Shown here piece after piece: positions 58,384 through 64,000 of a stretch of DNA of 64,000 nt. Each line of letters starts with the position of its first letter. Position 1 is the stretch's first letter. Under the pieces are notes generated by a model. That model had not been told where the DNA came from and did not search any database. It was given only the letters and a program-made list of their open reading frames with translations. Source of the stretch: Flavobacterium sp. (GTDB taxonomy: Bacteria; Bacteroidota; Bacteroidia; Flavobacteriales; Flavobacteriaceae). The stretch spans positions 124,001-188,000 of the forward strand of contig NZ_JAIXTJ010000020.1 in the NCBI RefSeq assembly GCF_027483985.1, read 5' to 3'. Made by a program: the position numbers and the translations under genes.

Positions 58384-59679
58384 TTACTTTTTTTCTTCTT
58401 TCTTCTTTTCAGCGATTTTTACTTTATCACCCGAATTTAAATTTTTAGAAACTGTAACATAAGGTCCAACAATTACTTCATCTCCTTTTTCAAGACCTGA
58501 AATAATTTCGATATTGGTATCATCTTGAATTCCTGTTTTTACGATTTTTATTTTCGCTTTACCACCAACTTTAACAAAAACACATTCTAATTTTTTATCA
58601 GATTTTGCTTTTACTTTATTGTCGTCTTCACCTTCTTCAGCTTCAAATTTTTTGGTAGCCGTAGTATCTGATTTTACTACCACTGAACTAATTGGCACTC
58701 CAATCACCTTTTCTTTTCTTGTAGTTATGATATCAACTGTAGCCGTCATTCCTGGTCTAAAAGGCGAATAAGTATCTGGCTTACCTTCGATTAAATCTAA
58801 ATAAGATTCTTTAAGAATTCTGACTTTAACTTTAAAGTTGGTAACTTGATCGGCAGATGTTGATGAACTTGCAGAATTAGAAATACTAGTTACAATTCCT
58901 TTAAATTCTTTTTTCAAATAAGCATCAACTTGAATCTTAGTTTCGTCACCAATATTTATTTTAACAATATCATTTTCGTTGACATCTACTTCTACTTCCA
59001 TATTGTTTAGGTTGGCAACTCTTAAAATTTCAGTTCCCGTCATTTGTTGCGTTCCAAGAACACGCTCGCCTAATTCTACATTAAGCATTGAAATTGTTCC
59101 ATCTGCAGGAGCATAAATTGTAGTTCTTCCTAAGTTGTCTTTGGCTTCTTTTACTGTTGCATTAGCACTTTGAACATTATAATAAGCCGATTGTTTACTT
59201 GCCTGTGCTACTTCAAATGAAGCAATAGCTTTATCCCAATCAGAGCGAGAAATAATTCCTTTTTCATATAATGATTTGTTTCTATTGTAATTAGCCTGAG
59301 CTTCTTTAAAAGAAGCATCTGCTTGACTTAAACCCGCTTTGGTACCAGAATAATTAGAAACCGAACGATTTAAACCTGACGTATACAAATCGGGATTAAT
59401 CTTTACTAACAAGTCGCCTTTTTTCACTACTTGTCCTTCTTTTATAGGCAAAGCAATAATTTCTCCTGAAACTTCAGAAGATATCTTAACCTCTATTTCT
59501 GGTTGAATTTTTCCTGTTGCCGAAACGGTTTCTACAATAGTAATTTCATCAACTTTTGCAGTTTCAACCTCAGTAGCATTATCTCTATCTCCAAAAACTC
59601 CCGATTTTGAAAGCGCTATTAATAAAACTACTAATCCAAAAATGATTCCGATTATTACAAAAATTTTCTTTTTTGACAT
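58384..59679 (-). CDS. MacA/HlyD-like efflux periplasmic adaptor
   Basis: A 431-residue membrane-fusion protein: one N-terminal helix (about 5-24), a biotinyl-lipoyl-like hairpin (ALPIKEGQVVKKGDLLVKIN), a helical hairpin (about 95-180), a second lipoyl half (TTIYAPADGTISMLNVELGE) and a barrel domain. The C-terminal part carries a Lys/Glu-rich insert. It connects an inner-membrane pump to TolC. The tolC-like gene lies upstream in the same run, but no pump subunit is next to it. Confidence 0.9.
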   Translation of the reverse strand: MSKKKIFVIIGIIFGLVVLLIALSKSGVFGDRDNATEVETAKVDEITIVETVSATGKIQPEIEVKISSEVSGEIIALPIKEGQVVKKGDLLVKINPDLYTSGLNRSVSNYSGTKAGLSQADASFKEAQANYNRNKSLYEKGIISRSDWDKAIASFEVAQASKQSAYYNVQSANATVKEAKDNLGRTTIYAPADGTISMLNVELGERVLGTQQMTGTEILRVANLNNMEVEVDVNENDIVKINIGDETKIQVDAYLKKEFKGIVTSISNSASSSTSADQVTNFKVKVRILKESYLDLIEGKPDTYSPFRPGMTATVDIITTRKEKVIGVPISSVVVKSDTTATKKFEAEEGEDDNKVKAKSDKKLECVFVKVGGKAKIKIVKTGIQDDTNIEIISGLEKGDEVIVGPYVTVSKNLNSGDKVKIAEKKKEEKK

Positions 59680-59707
59680 CTTACTGATAATTTAATTTTT
59701 TTCTTTA

Positions 59708-59890
59708 TTATTTTGAAGTGTAATAACTATTGCGAACATAAATACTTACACTAATGAAACCTAAAACTATTGGTGTTATAAACGAATCTGATTTTCTAAA
59801 ATACATAATTGGTAATCCGATAATCGCACCTATTAAAAAAGCTTTAAAACATTTATAAAACAAAACCCTATTCACACTATTTATTTTCAA
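59708..59890 (-). CDS. Small membrane protein in the efflux operon
   Basis: 60 residues with two hydrophobic helices (about 15-32 and 36-54; FKAFLIGAIIGLPIMYF and ITPIVLGFISVSIYV). The start overlaps the end of the tolC-like gene by 14 bp, and it ends 28 bp before the adaptor gene. Overlap, strand and composition favour a real gene, perhaps a pump accessory peptide; no family recognised. Confidence 0.5.
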   Translation of the reverse strand: MKINSVNRVLFYKCFKAFLIGAIIGLPIMYFRKSDSFITPIVLGFISVSIYVRNSYYTSK

Positions 59891-61208
59891 TGATAGGAAT
59901 TCCGAAATAAAACTCTAGAACTTTAGTTTTAAAAACGTAATCATATTTTGTTCTAATCACTTCCGACTGTGCATTTTCTAGAGTAATGGTTGCTTGCGAA
60001 AAATCAAAAGCATTCATCATTCCAACATTATAGCGTTCTTTCGAAAAATTATAAGCTTGTTTTCTAGCTTCTAAAGCTTTTTGTGCAGCATCAAATGATT
60101 TTCCGGCATTAACTACATCATTATATGCCTGATAGACATTGCGTTCTAAATCTAACTCGGCTTGTTTCAATTGAAACTCTGTACGTTCTTGATTAATCTT
60201 TGCGCGTTTGACTCTACCTTTGGTTGCAAAACCATTGAAAATTGGCACATTTAATTGCGCTCCAACTGCGGTTCCATCAAACAATGATAACTGATCAATA
60301 AAATTAAAAAACGGACTTTCAGACCAACGAGTATTATATCCTACAAATCCAGAAAGTGTCGGCAAATAAGCAGCTTTAGCAATTCCAACATCTTTTTTAG
60401 CAAGTTCTACATTAGAAGTTGCAATTTTTATGTCTTTAACTGACTCTCTAGCTTTTGCCACTATGCTTTCTTGTGTTTCATTAATTACACTAGAAAGAGG
60501 AACATCAACTGGTACATCAGAAATTTCAAAAGTACTGTAATCTTCAATTAACAATATTTGACACAAAGCAATTTTAGAAATAAGCAAGGCATTTTCTGTA
60601 CCAATAATTTGTTGTTGTTGCGATGCATCAGTAGCTTGCAATTCAAAAATATCTCCGGCAGGAACTGAACCCGCTTCAATTAATTTTTGAGTTCTTGTGA
60701 TATTCTCTTTGGTTACTATGTTTTGGTTTTTCTGAACTTTTAATTGTTCTTTATTGAATAAGATTTGCAAATAAGCATTTGCTACAGACAATGAAATATC
60801 GTCTTTCATCTTATCTAACCTATAGGAATTGGCTATTTTATTCAGTTTTGCTCGCTGCAATGTTTTCCAATTTACCAATCCGTTAAACAAATTAACGCTT
60901 GAATTTAAACCGGCATTAAAAGATTGAAAGGTTTCATTTTGAAACTGGTTGGTAACCGGATTAATACTTGCTCCAGTATTCACACTAAAACTTGCATTTC
61001 CGTTTAAAGAGGGTAAAAAATTGCCAACCGCTTCCATTTTCTCAACATCAGAAATTTTTAAATCCAATTCGGATTGCTTGATGCTGATGTTGTTTTTCAA
61101 GGCATACTCTACACATTCTTTGATGGTCCATTTCTTAGTTTGAGCTTGGGATGACCATCCGAAGACAAGTGCAAAAAAGAAAATTATTTTAAAACTTACG
61201 TTTTTCAT
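59877..61208 (-). CDS. TolC family outer membrane protein
   Basis: A 443-residue outer-membrane efflux channel. The ATG at 61208 is preferred to one five codons upstream because it begins the signal peptide directly (FKIIFFFALVFGWSSQAQ). Two OEP repeats follow, with WTIKECVEYALKNNISIKQS at the start of the first and a duplicated helical hairpin pattern (INQERTEFQLKQAELDLERN in the second). First gene of the tolC / small protein / adaptor / tsaB run. Confidence 0.93.
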   Translation of the reverse strand: MKNVSFKIIFFFALVFGWSSQAQTKKWTIKECVEYALKNNISIKQSELDLKISDVEKMEAVGNFLPSLNGNASFSVNTGASINPVTNQFQNETFQSFNAGLNSSVNLFNGLVNWKTLQRAKLNKIANSYRLDKMKDDISLSVANAYLQILFNKEQLKVQKNQNIVTKENITRTQKLIEAGSVPAGDIFELQATDASQQQQIIGTENALLISKIALCQILLIEDYSTFEISDVPVDVPLSSVINETQESIVAKARESVKDIKIATSNVELAKKDVGIAKAAYLPTLSGFVGYNTRWSESPFFNFIDQLSLFDGTAVGAQLNVPIFNGFATKGRVKRAKINQERTEFQLKQAELDLERNVYQAYNDVVNAGKSFDAAQKALEARKQAYNFSKERYNVGMMNAFDFSQATITLENAQSEVIRTKYDYVFKTKVLEFYFGIPIIENK

Positions 61209-61242
61209 GTTTATTTTAATCAATAGTTAAAATACAATACTG

Positions 61243-61250
61243 CAAATTTA
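61243..61250 (-). promoter_or_regulatory. Promoter -7 element of the tolC-like gene
   Basis: On the minus strand TAAATTTG matches TAnnTTTG, 34 bp before the ATG at 61208. Confidence 0.55.
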
Positions 61251-61347
61251 AGCGTTTTATAATCAAAACAATTAAATTAACGTTTTCTTATCTGACGATA
61301 AATTAGTTTTTTTGTTACATTCACACCCAAATTAATTTTGATTAAAA

Positions 61348-62739
61348 ATGAAAAACTATTTTGTATCCTTAATTTCACTAGGTATGTTTTCGCTACTAAT
61401 TGGATGTTCCTCTACAAATAAAATTGCAGCTTTAAAACCTGAGCCTTCTCAAAATGCGCCTGTGGCTTACAAAACAACCACTTCCTTTGTAAGTATGCCA
61501 ATGGAAATCTCTTTAAAGGAAATTGAAAACCAGTTAAACAAAGCGTTGAATGGTTTAATCTATGAAGATAATAATCTTGAAGATGACAAAACTGAAATGA
61601 AAATATGGAAAACTGGCACAATTAAATTAATTGAAAAGGATGGGAAAATTCAGTCTATTTTACCGTTAAAAATATGGTCTAAAATAAAATATGGCACGGA
61701 ATTTATGGGTTTGAACGACACTAGAGAAATTGATTTAAACGGAACCATAACCCTGCTTAGCACAGCCAAATTATCTAATTGGAAAATGAATACCACGTCA
61801 ACCATTGAAGATTTTGAATGGAGCGAAAGTCCAACGATTTTAGTAGCTGGAAAAAAAGTCCCGATAACCTACATAATTAATCCTACGTTATCCATTTTTA
61901 AATCGAAAGTGGCTAAAAAAATTGATGATGCCATCGAAAAATCGTGTGATTTCAAACCTTATGTATTGAATGTCTTGCAAACATTAAGTACGCCATTTGA
62001 AACCAGCAAGCAATATGAAACTTGGTTCAAAATGAATCCTATAGAAGTTTATGTTACCGATGCACAACTGCAAAAAAGTAAAATAAAAATGAATCTAGGA
62101 TTGAAATGTACGATGCAAACAATGGTTGGTCAAGAACCTAAAAATGTTTTTGAAAAAGAATCTGTGAGTTTTAAACCAGTTACAACCGTTCCTGATAAAA
62201 CAACTGCTACTGTGGCGGCAATCTCGACTTATGAAAGTGCGTCACGCATAATAACCAAAAATTTTCAAGGGAAGGAATTTGCCTCTGGAAGCAGAAAAAT
62301 AACGGTTCAAAAAGTTGATTTGTGGTCTAAAGAGAGCAAGATGATTATCGCTTTAGAAATGACTGGCAGCTTGAATGGAACCATTTATTTGACAGGAATT
62401 CCAAATTATAATTCGGTTACAAAAGAAATTTATTTTGAGCAAATGGATTATGTTTTAAACACCAAAGGCATCTTAACTAAAACGGCTAATTGGTTATTGC
62501 AAGGCGTAATTTTGAGAAAAATTCAAGAAAATTGTCGTTATTCTATAAAAGAAAATTTGGACGAAGGCAAGAAAAGTTTGCTGCCTTACTTGAGTAATTA
62601 TTCGCCAATGAAAGGAGTTTTTGTGAATGGAACATTAAACGATTTTGAATTTGAAAAAGTAGAATTGACCAACGAAGCTATCATAGCATTTATAACAACC
62701 ACAGGGAAACTGAATATAAAAATTGATGGAATGGAGTAA
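61348..62739 (+). CDS. DUF4403 lipoprotein
   Basis: A 463-residue lipoprotein (MKNYFVSLISLGMFSLLIGC, Cys20) matching DUF4403, a Bacteroidetes-rich family of long beta-rich proteins related to lipid-binding TULIP-like folds. SFVSMPMEISLKEIENQLNK and YEDNNLEDDKTEMKIWKTG are the family start; LWSKESKMIIALEMTGSLNG and GIPNYNSVTKEIYFEQMDY are typical of the second half. Role unknown, possibly lipid transport. Single gene, ended by a hairpin. Confidence 0.85.
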   Translation: MKNYFVSLISLGMFSLLIGCSSTNKIAALKPEPSQNAPVAYKTTTSFVSMPMEISLKEIENQLNKALNGLIYEDNNLEDDKTEMKIWKTGTIKLIEKDGKIQSILPLKIWSKIKYGTEFMGLNDTREIDLNGTITLLSTAKLSNWKMNTTSTIEDFEWSESPTILVAGKKVPITYIINPTLSIFKSKVAKKIDDAIEKSCDFKPYVLNVLQTLSTPFETSKQYETWFKMNPIEVYVTDAQLQKSKIKMNLGLKCTMQTMVGQEPKNVFEKESVSFKPVTTVPDKTTATVAAISTYESASRIITKNFQGKEFASGSRKITVQKVDLWSKESKMIIALEMTGSLNGTIYLTGIPNYNSVTKEIYFEQMDYVLNTKGILTKTANWLLQGVILRKIQENCRYSIKENLDEGKKSLLPYLSNYSPMKGVFVNGTLNDFEFEKVELTNEAIIAFITTTGKLNIKIDGME

Positions 62740-62748
62740 GAAAAGAAA

Positions 62749-62771
62749 AAGCCTCACAAAATATGAGGCTT
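62749..62771. terminator. Hairpin between convergent genes
   Basis: Stem AAGCCTCA/TGAGGCTT with a 7-nt loop. The T-run after it is weak on the plus strand, while an A-run before it makes a good T-run for the minus-strand gene. Confidence 0.65.
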
Positions 62772-62798
62772 AAATTATTCTTGTTTTTAATATTTAAA

Positions 62799-63374
62799 TT
62801 ATTGTTTGGTTAAAACAATATCTTTTGGAATTATAAAACTTGTATTTGGTACTGGAGTTCCAGCCAAATAACCCCTTGTATGATTCATTATTTTTAAACT
62901 TAATTGATTTGTAGTGCCATCAATAAATTTAAATATTACAGTTTGAAATGGTTTGTCTGGATTAGCTAAATCTCTAAAGCTCATATTTAATAGATTATCC
63001 TCCATTGGCCCTGATGCATACATTGAATGATAGTCTGGATATAAATTGGTAGATTGATTGATTGTATTTGATACAATTGTAGAACCATTATCGATTGTGT
63101 AAGAATAATCCCCAATAATATAATCTTTATAAGAACCATATTGCGGATAATATTGATGCTCAACTTTTTCTAATTTAATTGTTAACGTTTGGTCACCATC
63201 TGTCCAAATCCAAATCCCAACGAACGGATTAATTTTATTTTGAATATCTTGAAGATAAGATCCTGCAGGCAAGTCTTGTAAAACATATCCAGAATTGCTA
63301 TCGTAAATTTGACCCTTTACGTTTGTATATGTAAACGTAAAAATTATTGCTAATAAAAAATTTATCTTTTTCAT
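62799..63374 (-). CDS. Small secreted protein, DUF6705-like
   Basis: 191 residues with a signal peptide (MKKINFLLAIIFTFTYTNVK, ending GQ). The mature part has LQDLPAGSYLQDIQNKINPF, then VGIWIWTDGDQTLTIKLEKV, a pattern I associate with Flavobacteriia DUF6705. Lipocalin-like beta structure seems likely. It begins 1 bp after the stop of the JAMM-motif gene and is presumably co-transcribed with it; a partner or inhibitor role is possible but unproven. Confidence 0.7.
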   Translation of the reverse strand: MKKINFLLAIIFTFTYTNVKGQIYDSNSGYVLQDLPAGSYLQDIQNKINPFVGIWIWTDGDQTLTIKLEKVEHQYYPQYGSYKDYIIGDYSYTIDNGSTIVSNTINQSTNLYPDYHSMYASGPMEDNLLNMSFRDLANPDKPFQTVIFKFIDGTTNQLSLKIMNHTRGYLAGTPVPNTSFIIPKDIVLTKQ

Positions 63375-63375
63375 A

Positions 63376-64000
63376 TTAATTACAATTTGTTGGTGATACT
63401 TGATTAGTTATTGGATTATAAACTTTCTTTTCCCATTCAGTGCTATCCTCATTTCCTGAATAAAAATTTAAACCAATATCTAATTCAGACATCATTTTAA
63501 GAAAACCAAGTTCGTTTGTTGCAACACTATTATCTGGTTTTATATTGTATTTTTTATTAAAAATATCCTTTTCAAATTCTTTAAAATCTTCATAATTGCC
63601 TAAATGTTCATTTCCAAAGTTAATAAATTTTGTTCTATCAGATATAGTAATTATATAAGAAGTTCCGTCTTCAGTAACAACTCCATAAAAGAAATCACTT
63701 GTTATCGATGGATTTAATAAAATATTATATAAATCTTGTAAATCTGGTGAGGAAAAAATACTATACAAATCCTTGTAATGACTATGAATTAAGCCTTTTA
63801 TATTTGTAAAATAGTTATAAGTAGCTGTTGGATTATAAACATTACCACTAAAAGGGAAAAAATTATAATTATCTATTGTTGTTGCTGTATTGATTGGATT
63901 AGGGTTATCATAGACTGAATAAACTTTTTCGAATTTATAATTTTTTGCTGCATAAGATAAATCATTCATTTTTTGTTGGAATTTAGTATCATTTTTCAAG
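63376..64000 (-). CDS. C-terminal part of a protein with a JAMM-like motif (5' end cut)
   Basis: The frame is open to the right edge of the window; only about 207 codons are visible and a TTG at 63999 is not taken as the start. The visible part has IHSHYKDLYSIFSSPDLQDL, where His72, His74, Ser83 and Asp86 (counting from 63999) have exactly the H-x-H-x8-S-x2-D spacing of JAMM/MPN+ metalloproteases. Glu24 (YKFEKVYS) is a candidate for the upstream glutamate. Many surface or polymorphic-toxin proteins of Bacteroidetes carry such a domain at the C-terminus. Activity is not proven. Confidence 0.6.
   Translation of the reverse strand, partial: LKNDTKFQQKMNDLSYAAKNYKFEKVYSVYDNPNPINTATTIDNYNFFPFSGNVYNPTATYNYFTNIKGLIHSHYKDLYSIFSSPDLQDLYNILLNPSITSDFFYGVVTEDGTSYIITISDRTKFINFGNEHLGNYEDFKEFEKDIFNKKYNIKPDNSVATNELGFLKMMSELDIGLNFYSGNEDSTEWEKKVYNPITNQVSPTNCN

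Overview
The window looks like chromosomal DNA of a Flavobacteriaceae bacterium, most likely Flavobacterium or a close relative. The reasons are: low GC; promoters of the Bacteroidetes type (TAnnTTTG at -7) in front of many genes, often with very short leaders; proteins with type IX secretion (T9SS) sorting domains of both types A and B; families typical of the group (S46 dipeptidyl-peptidase, DUF6089, DUF1573, TPR-TM-LuxR regulators, HPPK fused to a deoxynucleoside kinase); and tRNA genes without an encoded CCA end. Most of the window is core chromosome. No prophage, integrase, insertion sequence or CRISPR array was seen.

Layout. 1-4.4 kb is the most accessory-looking part: the 3' end of a Crp/Fnr regulator, an array of ~109-bp hairpin repeats, a T9SS-secreted protein, two tiny minus-strand ORFs, a GGGTAGT-repeat site, a membrane-bound LuxR-type regulator, then more copies of the hairpin repeat. 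4.4-6.5 kb is a small redox/stress cluster (pirin, GNAT, 4Fe-4S protein, membrane peptide, FMN reductase). 6.5-12.6 kb holds an unknown membrane protein, fabD, a HipA-like kinase/DUF3037 pair, a cytosolic M23 protein and small lipoproteins. 12.6-19.4 kb holds sugar-nucleotide enzymes (galE, a DegT aminotransferase), waaA, a GNAT and a DPP11-type peptidase. 19.4-24.1 kb holds a YegP-like gene, tRNA-Gly and tRNA-Leu, mutS, a DUF1573 gene and an RNA methyltransferase. 24.1-36.6 kb holds a large lectin-like T9SS protein, the HPPK-dNK fusion, sppA, an AsmA-like protein, a class II Fic protein, a DUF2797 protein, a GH3-like enzyme, a toxin-antitoxin pair with a frameshifted toxin, and a 46-residue lipoprotein. 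36.6-40.6 kb holds a drug/metabolite transporter, a TonB-dependent-receptor-like barrel and a lipoprotein.

40.6-46.3 kb is a minus-strand housekeeping block (clpX, clpP, tig, holin-like membrane protein, hydrolase, pdxJ). 46.4-54.8 kb is an envelope-biogenesis run (CBS protein, nadK, DUF6089, uppS, bamA, two ompH/skp genes, murI), in which undecaprenyl-phosphate supply, outer-membrane protein insertion, periplasmic chaperones and D-glutamate supply are linked. 54.8-57.7 kb holds a pseudouridine synthase, an NTF2-like protein, a dodecin, a LEA-like helical protein and an MscS channel. 57.7-61.2 kb is a minus-strand tolC/adaptor/tsaB group. The window ends with a DUF4403 lipoprotein and a two-gene unit whose upstream member is cut by the edge and carries a JAMM-like metal-binding motif.

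The non-coding observations most worth following are a family of short hairpins with conserved loops and compensating stem changes, and two copies of a longer intergenic element with conserved ends and variable hairpin cores. The coding ones are the HipA-like/DUF3037 pair, the frameshifted RelE/ParE-type toxin, the JAMM-motif protein at the right edge, and probable sigma-54-type promoters before two small lipoprotein genes.
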